Assembly: GCA_035301025.1 (NCBI GenBank)
Contig: DATGUV010000021.1
Coordinates: 1-60,190 of the forward strand
Reading direction: 5' to 3'
Length of the DNA: 60,190 nucleotides
Origin: CALAMD01 sp035301025
Lineage (GTDB): Bacteria > Bacillota > Bacilli > Bacillales > Amphibacillaceae
Shown in pieces: positions 34,629 to 43,753 of this stretch. Position 1 is the first letter of the stretch. The number at the start of each line of letters is the position of its first letter. The notes under the pieces are model-generated. The model ran no database searches. It was given only the letters and a program-made list of their open reading frames with translations, and had not been told where the DNA came from. A program made the translations under genes and the position numbers.

Positions 34629-36260
34629 TTATACTCTCTCGCCCAGCACTTCCTCAGCGATATTTACTGCATGGTCTCCTATACGTTCTAAATTACTTAC
34701 CATATCAACAAATATGATTCCTGCTGAAGGAACACACATTCCTTCATTCATACGGATAATATGATTTTTACGATACTTTCTTTCCATTTCGTCAATTTCA
34801 TCTTCTTTTTTAACAACCGCTAAAGCTGCTTCACGGTCCATATTATCTAAAGCCTTAACAGCTTGTTTTACTGTTAAAATAACAAGATCAAACATACTAT
34901 TTAAATCATTTCTTGCTTGTTCAGTTAAATCAACTTTACTAGAGATTTTGAATTCAATCAGTTCAATTAAGTTTTCAAAGTGATCCCCAATACGCTCAAT
35001 ATCCCGTACTGAATCCATTAAAGCTGTATGTTTTGCACTATCTTGTTCAGAGATTGTACTACTTGATATATTTACTAGATAATTGGTAATCTCACGGTCT
35101 AAGTTATTAATTGCACCTTCAATTTGCAGGCCTAAATCTGCATGTTTTTGATTCTTTGTAATTAAAAACAAGTTCGTCTCTTCAAGTCCCTGAGATGCAT
35201 ATTCTCCCATACGAATCACTTCAGATTTCGCTTGTGACAATGCCAGTGTCGGAGACTGTTGTATGAAAATTGGATCAAGATGTTTTGCTTTATATTCAAT
35301 CGTCACATCTTCACCTGGAATGAGCTTCGTGACAATCCATGCAAGAACTGCAATGAACGGAAATTGAATAATGGTATTTAAAATATTAAAACTTCCGTGT
35401 CCAAAGGCAATAGTCATTTTCTCATTTAAATCAAAGAAGTTTTGTAAGAATTCAACGAAATTCGTAAACACTCCTAAAAATGATAGGAAAATTGCTGCAC
35501 CAATTAAGTTAAAAATAACGTGTGTAAAGGCAGCTCTTTTTGCTGCAACAGATGCTCCGATAGAAGCAAGAATTGCAGTAATTGTTGTCCCTATGTTATC
35601 CCCAAACAACACAGGTAATGCGGCTTGTAAATTAATGGCACCTTCGGAAAATAATTGTTGCAATATCCCAATAGTTGCACTTGAACTTTGAACAATTAAA
35701 GTAAACACTGTACCAATGACAACACCTAAAACAGGATCATCACTCATGCGAATTGTAAGCTCATGAAACGCTTCTAAACTACGCAACGGGGCCATTCCAT
35801 TACTCATTAACGTTAACCCAAAAAATAATGCTCCAAATCCGAATACTACTTGTCCAATAGCATTCACTTTTTGATTGCTAAAAAAGAATAATAAGAAACA
35901 TCCTACAGCTAAAATAGGTAATGCATATTCACCTACGTTAAATCCGATGATAAACGCTGTTACAGTCGTACCAATATTCGCTCCCATTATAACACCAATT
36001 GCTTGTCTAAGTGTCATAAATCCAGAATTTACAAGTCCCACAGTTAGAACAGTTGTCCCAGAACTACTCTGAATTAAAATTGTAACTATAATACCTGCCA
36101 GTACACCTAAAAACGGGTTACTTGTAAAACGGTCTAAAATATCTCTTAATCGATCTCCCGCGGATTTTTGTAACCCTTCTCCCATAAATTTAATTCCGAG
36201 TAAAAAGATTCCTAATCCACCAATAAACTCAAATATGAGTTTCTGAACATCAATATCCAA
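34629..36260 (-). CDS. Na/Pi cotransporter family protein with PhoU-like tail
   Basis: A 543-residue inner-membrane protein with two inverted transport repeats, each with a QSSS motif: QSSSGTTVLTVGL near 64 and QSSSATIGIL near 192, each followed by an NIGTT segment (GANIGTTVT, GDNIGTTIT). About eight to ten membrane helices span residues 5-315. The cytoplasmic C-terminus (about 345-540) is a PhoU-like helical bundle with EIGDHFENL-type repeats (ERIGDHFENL, ERIGDHAVNI). Predicted sodium-coupled phosphate transporter; direction and substrate are inferred from the family. Confidence 0.9.
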   Translation of the reverse strand: MDIDVQKLIFEFIGGLGIFLLGIKFMGEGLQKSAGDRLRDILDRFTSNPFLGVLAGIIVTILIQSSSGTTVLTVGLVNSGFMTLRQAIGVIMGANIGTTVTAFIIGFNVGEYALPILAVGCFLLFFFSNQKVNAIGQVVFGFGALFFGLTLMSNGMAPLRSLEAFHELTIRMSDDPVLGVVIGTVFTLIVQSSSATIGILQQLFSEGAINLQAALPVLFGDNIGTTITAILASIGASVAAKRAAFTHVIFNLIGAAIFLSFLGVFTNFVEFLQNFFDLNEKMTIAFGHGSFNILNTIIQFPFIAVLAWIVTKLIPGEDVTIEYKAKHLDPIFIQQSPTLALSQAKSEVIRMGEYASQGLEETNLFLITKNQKHADLGLQIEGAINNLDREITNYLVNISSSTISEQDSAKHTALMDSVRDIERIGDHFENLIELIEFKISSKVDLTEQARNDLNSMFDLVILTVKQAVKALDNMDREAALAVVKKEDEIDEMERKYRKNHIIRMNEGMCVPSAGIIFVDMVSNLERIGDHAVNIAEEVLGERV

Positions 36261-36435
36261 AGGTGCTCCATCCCTTCGTACATGTAAATTTATTCATTGT
36301 TGCATATATCTTTATTATTCGTTGAAATCGATATAATGTAAAGGAAGTTTTCATTTTTTTACATTAAATTTACAATTCTTTGTACAAATGATGTGGAGAG
36401 TCATTGTAAAAAATCTTATTTTTTATGAACAGATT

Positions 36436-37068
36436 TTATTCAGTTACTTCTTCTACTAAAATTTTTGTCCCATCTACTTGAACAACGGTAATATTCGTAT
36501 CTCTTGTAACCCATTGACCGTTCGTAACAGCACTATAATCTTGTCCTTCTATTCGAACAGTTCCAACAGGGCGTAAATCGTTTAGTGTAACACCATTCTT
36601 TCCAATCAATTGCTCATAATCTTGATTCATGGAAATATAGCCTAATTCTTTCGTCAATTGATCCTTTAATGCTAATTTAGACCACATGTCTCTCTGTTTA
36701 AATGCTTTTAAGAATAAAAAGGATGCTCCACCACCTAAAATTACACCAATCACAGCATATAGACCGGCAAATACGTTATCAGCTGCTATTCCTACAGCCA
36801 ACAACATGCTAGCAGCTCCTAATGTTGCCAATGTGCCATCGTTTACAACTTTTCCGTCAATGATGATCAATATAATTCCGATAATATAAATGGCAATAAT
36901 CAAGCCTAATGAACTTGGTTCCATGTAGACTGTAAAATAAATCGTCATAAACCCAACACCAAGTAATCCAAATATTCCTCGAGCATTTACTAAAATTTCT
37001 CCAAATAAAAATAACGTTCCTAATCCTGTAATGACTAATCCAATCCATTCGAGTTCTAATATACCCAT
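36436..37068 (-). CDS. NfeD-like membrane protein
   Basis: A 210-residue protein with four or five helices in residues 5-125 and a C-terminal OB-fold of about 60 residues (IGKNGVTLNDLRPVGTVRIEG). This is the short NfeD form without the N-terminal ClpP-like protease. Such proteins usually pair with flotillins, but no flotillin gene lies next to it in this window. The ATG follows GGGGGG at good spacing. Confidence 0.85.
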   Translation of the reverse strand: MGILELEWIGLVITGLGTLFLFGEILVNARGIFGLLGVGFMTIYFTVYMEPSSLGLIIAIYIIGIILIIIDGKVVNDGTLATLGAASMLLAVGIAADNVFAGLYAVIGVILGGGASFLFLKAFKQRDMWSKLALKDQLTKELGYISMNQDYEQLIGKNGVTLNDLRPVGTVRIEGQDYSAVTNGQWVTRDTNITVVQVDGTKILVEEVTE

Positions 37069-37137
37069 AATTCATCCCCCCTAGACATATATATACGAGA
37101 CAACATCCATAAATGTTTCAAAAAGGAAGTGATTGAA

Positions 37138-37461
37138 TTGTCTCGTGCAAGTAAGTGGGCTATGTATATGTTGTTTTTTCTGATGATTATTAGTGTATAC
37201 AATGATCTTTCACAAGGAGAGCAACCGTCATCATCTACCCATAATTCCCATGCAACAGATAATGAAAAAATATTAGTCGTAAAACGTACCATTCAACGAG
37301 GTGATACGTTGCTTTCCATTATGGAAGAAATACATGCACGCAATGGATTCCCTTGGCGAATGGACCAAGTTGTCCATGATTTTAAATGGATCAACGATGG
37401 ACAAGATCCTTATGAATTAACAGAACAACAAACATATTATTTCCCATTATATATGGATTAA
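37138..37461 (+). CDS. yqfZ: LysM-like secreted or anchored protein (YqfZ-like)
   Basis: About 107 residues with an N-terminal hydrophobic helix (SKWAMYMLFFLMIISVYN) and a C-terminal LysM-like region (VVKRTIQRGDTLLSIMEEIH). A wall or spore-coat location is likely from the LysM resemblance. TTG at 37138 is preferred, with AAGGAAG 8 bases upstream; the longer frame would start at a GTG inside that site. B. subtilis yqfZ lies in the same neighbourhood. Confidence 0.65.
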   Translation: MSRASKWAMYMLFFLMIISVYNDLSQGEQPSSSTHNSHATDNEKILVVKRTIQRGDTLLSIMEEIHARNGFPWRMDQVVHDFKWINDGQDPYELTEQQTYYFPLYMD

Positions 37462-37501
37462 CACCATTATAACATGAGAAGGCTGAAAGTGTCTGATTAC
37501 A

Positions 37502-37538
37502 ATTCAAGCTGGAATGCAAATTGCATTCCAGCTTGAAT
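37502..37538. repeat. Perfect 18-bp hairpin without T tract between yqfZ and yqfX
   Basis: Arms 37502-37519 and 37521-37538 are exact complements around a single central base. Neither side has a T run. It sits between convergent genes and may be a U-less terminator or a protein site. Confidence 0.75.
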
Positions 37539-37544
37539 CATACA

Positions 37545-37943
37545 CTAAAAAATCATAGGTCGAATAAATAAAAAGTACGCAAAAGATATGATACTAATGA
37601 CAATTGCCGTGTTCCCTAATGTGCGTGCTCGTTTTGTTCGACTAATGACACCTAAAATAACTCCTGCAGCTGCCATAATTAGTGGCATAATGAAAAATGA
37701 AGCGATGGAAAGAATTACAGCAATCCATCCAGTAATTTGATATGATTGTTCATTACGATCTTTGGTATCTACATCTTCTTCATCCAGTGTGCCATCATAG
37801 GTCATATCAGCACTAAACTCCTCATCCCACGTATGGTCTGGAACGTTTTTACGATATCCTTTTAAATGTGGATCAATTAATGATGAATCCTCATCCATAT
37901 CTTCGTCTACTTGTTGGGTATTTTTATCTCTCCAATCATCCAC
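37545..37943 (-). CDS. yqfX: YqfX-like membrane protein
   Basis: About 132 residues: an acidic N-terminal half (DEDMDEDSSLIDPH, DEEFSADMTYDGTLDEEDVDTKD) and two C-terminal helices (about 72-100 and 108-130) of DUF4190-like appearance. The start is uncertain: AGGGAGG lies 9 bases before the GTG at 37943, but ATGs at 37949 and 37952 lie between. B. subtilis yqfX is in this region. Confidence 0.7.
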   Translation of the reverse strand: MDDWRDKNTQQVDEDMDEDSSLIDPHLKGYRKNVPDHTWDEEFSADMTYDGTLDEEDVDTKDRNEQSYQITGWIAVILSIASFFIMPLIMAAAGVILGVISRTKRARTLGNTAIVISIISFAYFLFIRPMIF

Positions 37944-38097
37944 AGACATCATCCTCCCTTCAGTCTTAAGGCTTGACATCTATAGTGTATGGAGATTAAT
38001 CTATTCTTATAAAGGTACATTATGGAATGAAAAAGGTGTGAAACTTTTTAACGTATGAGGCATACAATGGAGATATAGTGAAAAAGGAGTTATGTAT

Positions 38098-38385
38098 ATG
38101 TCTTTTTTTATGAAACACTTAATTCGGAAACGGCTTAAAAATCTTTCTGTGGCAACCATTTTACAATATGCACATACTTATGAATTCTCTATTGACACTT
38201 CAGAAGCAAAACAAATTAAAGAAATTCTTCAAACTACGGATTTCGATCCACTGTCTAAAAGTGATCATGCCTATGTGTTTCTAGAGTTGGAGAAGATTAC
38301 CAGTGAAGAAACAGCAAAAAAAGCCCGCAAATTGCTTTATCAATTGCTAGAAGAACATGGTTTTACAAAGTACTTATATGAATAA
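38098..38385 (+). CDS. yqfT: YqfT-like protein (DUF2624)
   Basis: A 95-residue soluble helical protein beside nfo, as in B. subtilis. ATG at 38098 is chosen: AAAGGAG is 8 bases upstream, too close to the ATG at 38092. Visible pattern: ATILQYAHTYEFSIDTSEAKQI, similar to the first half of DUF2624. Function unknown. Confidence 0.7.
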   Translation: MSFFMKHLIRKRLKNLSVATILQYAHTYEFSIDTSEAKQIKEILQTTDFDPLSKSDHAYVFLELEKITSEETAKKARKLLYQLLEEHGFTKYLYE

Positions 38386-38418
38386 AATAAGTGACCTATT
38401 TCTAGGTCACTTATTTTA
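38383..38418. terminator. Bidirectional terminator between yqfT and nfo
   Basis: Perfect 16-bp arms with a 4-base loop and A/T-rich ends between convergent genes. Confidence 0.88.
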
Positions 38419-39312
38419 TTAAGCCTTCATAATCTCATCTTTTAACGATGGATTAAATTCACCATTTTTTAGCATTTCAATTTCGAATTTATAAGGGGGT
38501 TTTTTATTCTTTTTATCTTCCCCTACAAAAGGTGTTTCTAAAATTTTTGGTAAATCTTCAAATTCTGGATGATGAACAATGTAATGTAGTGCTCGATAAC
38601 CAATGTGCCCAAATCCAATATTTTCATGACGATCTTTATGTGCACCACGCTCGTTTTTACTGTCGTTGACGTGAACTACTTTGATACGATCAATTCCGAT
38701 AATATGATCAAATTCATTTAGTACGTCATCAAAGTCATTAATAATGTCATATCCTGCATCATGAATATGACATGTGTCTAAGCAAACCGATAATTTATCA
38801 TTATGTGTGACACCATCGATGATGCGCGCTAATTCCTCAAAATTCCGTCCAATTTCAGTGCCCTTTCCTGCCATTGTTTCAAGAGCAATTTGAACCGTAT
38901 CATCTTGATCAAGCACCTCGTTTAATCCTTCAATGATTCGGTCTATACCTTTATCAACTCCCGCACCTACATGTGCACCAGGATGTAGAACAATTTGTTT
39001 AGAACCTAAAGCAGCAGTACGATCAATCTCGCTTCGTAAAAATGATACACCTAATTCAAATGTAGCCGGTTTAGTTGTGTTAGCAATATTGATAATATAA
39101 GGTGCATGAACAACGATGTCAGACATATGATGTGCTTTCATATGTTCTTTCCCAGCTTCTATATTCAATTCTTCTATTGGTTTTCTTCGAGTGTTTTGTG
39201 GAGCTCCTGTATAAATCATAAATGTATTTGATCCATAAGCAGCAGCATCTTCACTTGCTCCTAATAACATTTTCTTACCACTCATTGAAACGTGAGATCC
39301 TATTTTTAACAT
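38419..39312 (-). CDS. nfo: Endonuclease IV
   Basis: AP endonuclease that cuts 5' of abasic sites in base excision repair. The 297-residue TIM barrel shows the zinc ligands: HPGAHVGAG near 106, ALETMAGKG near 143, CLDTCHIHDAGYD near 175-187 and HVNDSKNERGAHKDRHENIG near 212-231. ATG at 39312 follows GGAG at 8 bases. It starts just after cshB ends, so the two may be cotranscribed. Confidence 0.95.
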   Translation of the reverse strand: MLKIGSHVSMSGKKMLLGASEDAAAYGSNTFMIYTGAPQNTRRKPIEELNIEAGKEHMKAHHMSDIVVHAPYIINIANTTKPATFELGVSFLRSEIDRTAALGSKQIVLHPGAHVGAGVDKGIDRIIEGLNEVLDQDDTVQIALETMAGKGTEIGRNFEELARIIDGVTHNDKLSVCLDTCHIHDAGYDIINDFDDVLNEFDHIIGIDRIKVVHVNDSKNERGAHKDRHENIGFGHIGYRALHYIVHHPEFEDLPKILETPFVGEDKKNKKPPYKFEIEMLKNGEFNPSLKDEIMKA

Positions 39313-39333
39313 ATTCTCCACTCCAGTACGAAC

Positions 39334-40665
39334 TTATTTCTTTTTACGATTTCTTTTTTTAGATTGGCTTTTCTTTTGTAATTGTTTTTTGTATTGTTCT
39401 TGTTGTTGTTTCATTTTTTTCTTATAACCCGGTTTCACTTTTTTTGGTTTACGGACCATCTTCCAAGCTTCTTGATCAATCGTTGTTGTTGTCTTTTTTC
39501 GTTTTGCTCGAACATCCCAGCGCTGGGCATTTACCCACTTACCATCTTTCATATCCATGTATGAAAATTCTACACCTTGCTTTTCTAGCTTTTCTATTAA
39601 TGGAATATCTTCATCCGTATAAAAACTGATCGCATCCCCTTCCATTCCTGCTCGTGCAGTTCTACCTACCCGGTGGACATAAAAGTCTTCTTCTTTCGGT
39701 AATTGAGCATTAATCACGTGACTTACACCTTCAATGTCAATTCCTCTTGAAGCTAAATCAGTTACAACCATATATTGGTAGCGTAAATCTTCAATTTCTT
39801 TTACAATGCGTTTACGTTGACGTGGGGTAAGTCCACCATGTAATATTCCAACTTCAAGGCCTCTTTCTTGCAACTTTTTAACAAGTGCATCTGCCTGTTC
39901 TTGGCCATTTGTAAATATTAACGCAACATATGGCTGAAAAATGGTAGACAGTTCCATAATCATATCCGCTTCATCTCGATGTCTTTTTGCAATGAGTCGA
40001 TGATGAATTGTTGGAGGTGATATATGCCCTTCAATTTTAATAAATACTGGTTGAGATAAGTATTTATTCAAAAACTGCTCAAGTCGAGGTGGCACAGTTG
40101 CTGAAAATGCAACTAGCTGAATATTGTTGTTTGCTTGAACGAGTAATCGATCCACTTCTTCAATAAATCCTAAATCCAACATTAAATCAGCTTCATCAAT
40201 TACAAATGATTTAGCTTGATAAATGCTTAGGCTCCCGTCTTTGACAAGATCCAAAATTCTACCAGGAGTTCCAACTATAATATGGGGAGGATTTTTTAAT
40301 CGAGCAGCCATTTTTTGTTTATCTTCGCCCCCCACAAGTAATCGAGCAATCCAAGTACCTTCTTTATCTGCATAGGATATAATCTTTCGGACTTCATTAT
40401 ATAACTGTACAGCTAACTCTCGTGTTGGTGCGGTAATTACATATTGTACCTCTCTTGCAGAGGTGTCAATTCCATTCATTAATGGCAGTAAGTATGTATG
40501 GGTTTTTCCAGACCCTGTATGGGATTGGCCAAATACACTTCTACCTTCTTTAATCGGTGGAATTGCTCGACTTTGAATTTCTGTTGGTGTTACAAATCCT
40601 AACGAATCAATTGCTCGGTTGATTTCATCAGATAAATGGAATGAAGCAAAGTCTTTTTTTGTCAT
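39334..40665 (-). CDS. cshB: DEAD-box RNA helicase CshB
   Basis: A 443-residue helicase with motif I GQSHTGSGKT near 46, PTRELA near 92, motif II DEADLMLD near 160, SAT near 191 and motif VI HRVGRTARAG. The C-terminal 60 residues are a Lys/Arg/Gln-rich basic tail for RNA binding. Position beside nfo matches B. subtilis YqfR (CshB), linked to cold adaptation and ribosome assembly. Confidence 0.92.
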   Translation of the reverse strand: MTKKDFASFHLSDEINRAIDSLGFVTPTEIQSRAIPPIKEGRSVFGQSHTGSGKTHTYLLPLMNGIDTSAREVQYVITAPTRELAVQLYNEVRKIISYADKEGTWIARLLVGGEDKQKMAARLKNPPHIIVGTPGRILDLVKDGSLSIYQAKSFVIDEADLMLDLGFIEEVDRLLVQANNNIQLVAFSATVPPRLEQFLNKYLSQPVFIKIEGHISPPTIHHRLIAKRHRDEADMIMELSTIFQPYVALIFTNGQEQADALVKKLQERGLEVGILHGGLTPRQRKRIVKEIEDLRYQYMVVTDLASRGIDIEGVSHVINAQLPKEEDFYVHRVGRTARAGMEGDAISFYTDEDIPLIEKLEKQGVEFSYMDMKDGKWVNAQRWDVRAKRKKTTTTIDQEAWKMVRKPKKVKPGYKKKMKQQQEQYKKQLQKKSQSKKRNRKKK

Positions 40666-40690
40666 TATGCTCACTTCTTTCGGTCCTAAA

Positions 40691-41806
40691 TTATCGATAT
40701 GAAAATGGATCTGTATGAACAGATGATGCGATACATTCTATATCACTTGCTGAAAGATGTGTGTTTAAATATGCTACAGTGGCTTCCTTCATAACATGCT
40801 CTATATAATGTCCTGCATCAATGAGACATAATCCCATTTTTTCCGCTTCTTGAGCTGCATGGTATGTAATATCACCAGTGATATACATGTCTGCATCTTT
40901 CGCTTTTGCAGCTGCAATGAACTTTTCTCCGCTTCCACCGACAACAGCGACTTTTTTTATTTTTTTATCTATATCACCTACAAATCGAACATGAGTAAGA
41001 TCAAATGATTCTTTCACTTTGTCGATAATCGTTGACGCATTGGACTTCCCTGTCCATTTTCCAATTCGCCCTAATCCATATTGTTTCCCCTCATTTTCTG
41101 TTGGATAAATATCGTAGGCAACTTCTTCGTATGGATGGGAATCCTTTATTGCCTGGATTACTTTAGTAAGTTTGTGTTCTTCTACAATCGTTTCAATACG
41201 TACTTCTTGTACCGTTGTTAATCTGTTTTTCTCCCCAATAAAAGGATCTGAAGCATCTAGTGGTTTAAACGAGCCTTCTCCTTCTACTTTAAAAGAGCAA
41301 TCACGATAGTTCCCTATCCATCCTGCTCCAGCATCACCAATAGCTCGTCGAACATGCTCAGAAAAATCCTTTGGAACAAATACAGCTATTTTAAAGAGGT
41401 CTTCTTTCTCTGTTGGAAGAAGGATTTCCGTATTCTGTAAGCCAAGTTTTTCAGCTAGGATATCATTCACACCACCCTCAGCAATGTCTAAATTCGTATG
41501 GGCGGCATATACTGTTATATTATGACGTATCAACGTAGTAACAGCTTTACCAATCGATGAGTCTGTATCCACAGATGTTAAAGGGTTAAAAAGAAGTGGA
41601 TGATGTGCAATGATAACATTTGCTCCTTTATCAATTGCTTCTTCAATCACACGCATATCAACATCTAGTGTGACCATCACCTTTGTTACTTGATGATTAT
41701 GAGAACCTATTTGTAAACCCACTGGATCCCAATCGTAAGCAAGTGATTGTGGTGCCCATTGCTCTAGTAATGAAAAAACATCTTTAGTAGTTATATTATG
41801 ATTCAT
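40691..41806 (-). CDS. yqfO: NIF3/DUF34 family protein YqfO
   Basis: A 371-residue metal-binding protein. The N-terminal NIF3 part has HHPLLF near 67 and AHTNLDIAEGG near 104; the C-terminal part has GDITYHAAQEAE and DAGHYIEH. The inserted middle domain (about 125-240) explains the greater length than E. coli YbgI and is usual in Firmicutes. It overlaps trmK by 11 bases, as in B. subtilis. Often misnamed GTP cyclohydrolase I type 2; biochemical role unsettled. Confidence 0.92.
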   Translation of the reverse strand: MNHNITTKDVFSLLEQWAPQSLAYDWDPVGLQIGSHNHQVTKVMVTLDVDMRVIEEAIDKGANVIIAHHPLLFNPLTSVDTDSSIGKAVTTLIRHNITVYAAHTNLDIAEGGVNDILAEKLGLQNTEILLPTEKEDLFKIAVFVPKDFSEHVRRAIGDAGAGWIGNYRDCSFKVEGEGSFKPLDASDPFIGEKNRLTTVQEVRIETIVEEHKLTKVIQAIKDSHPYEEVAYDIYPTENEGKQYGLGRIGKWTGKSNASTIIDKVKESFDLTHVRFVGDIDKKIKKVAVVGGSGEKFIAAAKAKDADMYITGDITYHAAQEAEKMGLCLIDAGHYIEHVMKEATVAYLNTHLSASDIECIASSVHTDPFSYR

Positions 41807-42494
41807 TGTTCAACTCCTCATTAATCCATGCTAATTCTCGCTGAAATTGATCCATTTGTTCTTGGTTTGGTTGTTTGGATTGCTTTATTTGTTTAATAAT
41901 CTCTTGACGATGGGAATATTCACGTTGCCATTTTTTTTTAAAAAGATTCGACTTTTCTTGTAATAAAAATGGTCCAAATAATAGTTCTTTTTCTTGAATT
42001 TCCTGAGATCCTTCTCCCTGTTTATGAGCGATTAGCACTTCATAAATATGTCCTTTTTCTTCTACCAATCGCTCATCTACTAAGATAAATCCGTTTTTAA
42101 TAAGCCATTTACGTACATGATGTGCACCAATATTTGGTTGTAAAATTAACTGTTCTACGTAATCCAGTTTTTCTTTTCCACGTTCCAAAATTGATGCAAT
42201 CAAAGAGCCACCCATTCCAGCAATGATTACATGTGTGACGGAGGGATCTATTACATCTAACCCATCCCCAAGACGTACTTCTATCTGATCATCTAAATCA
42301 TGTTGACGCACTGTCTTTTGCGCACTTTTAAATGGCCCCTCTCGCACTTCACCAGCAATGGCAGACGCTGTATCATCATGGGAACAAATTGCACACGGAA
42401 CATATGCGTGGTCACTTCCAATATCAGCAAATCGAACACCTTTTGGGATAAAAGAAGCAATTGTTTCTAGCCTTTTAGACAGCATGTTACTCAT
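41796..42494 (-). CDS. trmK: tRNA (adenine(22)-N1)-methyltransferase
   Basis: Methylates N1 of A22 in tRNA-Ser and tRNA-Tyr with SAM. The 232-residue protein has a Rossmann SAM site FADIGSDHAYVP near 24-35 and the catalytic IIAGMGGSLIASIL motif near 95, followed by a C-terminal coiled coil (about 165-225). ATG at 42494 is chosen, as the earlier GTG lies in the ribosome binding site. Confidence 0.92.
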   Translation of the reverse strand: MSNMLSKRLETIASFIPKGVRFADIGSDHAYVPCAICSHDDTASAIAGEVREGPFKSAQKTVRQHDLDDQIEVRLGDGLDVIDPSVTHVIIAGMGGSLIASILERGKEKLDYVEQLILQPNIGAHHVRKWLIKNGFILVDERLVEEKGHIYEVLIAHKQGEGSQEIQEKELLFGPFLLQEKSNLFKKKWQREYSHRQEIIKQIKQSKQPNQEQMDQFQRELAWINEELNNES

Positions 42495-42514
42495 ATAAGT
42501 ATTCACCTACAATA

Positions 42515-42547
42515 TAAGAAAAGCTTTCTGCATCAGTCAGAAAGCTT
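42515..42547 (-). terminator. Terminator after cccA
   Basis: Minus-strand AAGCTTTCTG and CAGAAAGCTT (42538-42547 and 42521-42530) with a 7-base loop, followed by TTCTTA. The T run is weak, so some readthrough into trmK is likely. Confidence 0.65.
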
Positions 42548-42565
42548 ATGTCTTTTTCTATTCTT

Positions 42566-42931
42566 TTATTTCATGTCAGCAAGCCATTCAGCTAGAGCAT
42601 CTGCTTCTTCTACGCTTGTTAGGCCACCTGGCATTTGTCCATTGTCAGAACCATTTACGATAATATCATGAATATCTTCTTCTGAAAGTCTATCCCCTAC
42701 TTGTGTCAAGTCTGGACCGCTTACCCCAGATAAGTCATCTCCATGACAGCTTGCACATTTGTTGGCATAAATTTCATCTGGCTCCCCAATTTCTTCTGAT
42801 TCAGCTGTAGTGCCATTTTCCTCTTCGTTCATTGCTTTGCGCTGACTGTCACCAATATAAGAAAAAACAACTACCATAAGTATCCCAATTACTGCAATAA
42901 TCGCATAAGGGACGACTGGGTTCTTAATCAT
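42566..42931 (-). CDS. cccA: Membrane-anchored cytochrome c550
   Basis: A 121-residue electron carrier with an N-terminal membrane anchor (about 5-25), an acidic linker (35-55) and a c-type heme domain. C59-A-S-C62-H63 is the heme-attachment motif and M100 in GQMPGG the likely axial ligand. It faces the outside of the membrane. Position next to sigA matches B. subtilis cccA. Confidence 0.93.
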   Translation of the reverse strand: MIKNPVVPYAIIAVIGILMVVVFSYIGDSQRKAMNEEENGTTAESEEIGEPDEIYANKCASCHGDDLSGVSGPDLTQVGDRLSEEDIHDIIVNGSDNGQMPGGLTSVEEADALAEWLADMK

Positions 42932-43011
42932 TCAACTTCCTCCTTATGTAATCCCCAAATTCCTTAAATAATATAAGTACTATTTATATATTACTCGAAA
43001 TTCGTTCTATT

Positions 43012-43563
43012 TCAAAGGATTAACATATATTTTTGTAAAATAATCCAACTGAGTAAAAATAATAAGGCTATACATCCGATAATAAGTACATATTTTAATT
43101 GATTCCTCCAACCTAACCATAGCCAACTACTAAAATTCACTAAAATGACACACTTCATAATGAAATCAGATTGTGTATACATTCTAGTTATAAATACGGA
43201 TGTATATAAAATCAAAATGAGCGCTGTTAAGAATGCTATATATTGATAAGGAAAATGCTCTTTTTTAAAGGTAAAATATGTCCAAAATGAAAAACTAATA
43301 AACAAGAAAAAAATTCCTATTTGTAGTATCGGATAAAAGTCAGTAAAATATGTAATGATGAAAGATAGTGGTATCAAGCAAAAAAGTGTCATTAACAAAG
43401 ATACATTTTGTAACGTATACTCTTTCTTTCGTTCTACAGAAACAGATTGTTCTCCTTGTGTATAGAGTGCTAATAGAAAATCACATGATTCTTCCGGTAG
43501 TAAATGATGTTCCTTCCAATACTTGATTTCTTGAACAATTATTTCAGTATGCTTTTTATCCAT
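43012..43563 (-). CDS. Unrecognised four- to five-helix membrane protein
   Basis: A 183-residue protein with a soluble N-terminus (HTEIIVQEIKYWKEHHLLPEESCDFLLALY) recalling the N-terminal region of DUF2157-like proteins, then hydrophobic helices near 55-75, 80-98, 105-125, 132-150 and 155-175. The second ATG (43563) has GGAG 8 bases upstream. It lies between cccA and sigA. Function unknown. Confidence 0.65.
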   Translation of the reverse strand: MDKKHTEIIVQEIKYWKEHHLLPEESCDFLLALYTQGEQSVSVERKKEYTLQNVSLLMTLFCLIPLSFIITYFTDFYPILQIGIFFLFISFSFWTYFTFKKEHFPYQYIAFLTALILILYTSVFITRMYTQSDFIMKCVILVNFSSWLWLGWRNQLKYVLIIGCIALLFLLSWIILQKYMLIL

Positions 43564-43674
43564 CATACTCACTCCATAGCATCAAGTACATGGTTATTTG
43601 TAATGTCTAATTTCTACAACATATCAGGTAATCATCTAGCTGAAGAAAAAACAATTCCCCATTTTTATACATAA

Positions 43675-43738
43675 GCTACAGTATGCCGACAACTAAGATT
43701 ACAAAATCCAGTTATCCTTCATGCCGGAATACTGTAGC
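43675..43738. repeat. Inverted repeat downstream of sigA
   Basis: GCTACAGTATGCCG (43675-43688) pairs at 13 of 14 positions with CGGAATACTGTAGC (43725-43738), with a 36-base loop. It begins 15 bases after the sigA stop and has no T tract. It may be a mRNA 3'-end structure or a small mobile element remnant. Confidence 0.6.
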
Positions 43739-43753
43739 GATACCAATTACTCA

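Noticed and set aside
34459..34764. A 101-codon plus-strand frame before the Na/Pi transporter gene
   Set aside because: Half of it is antisense to the transporter C-terminus; the rest is AT-rich spacer without a ribosome binding site.
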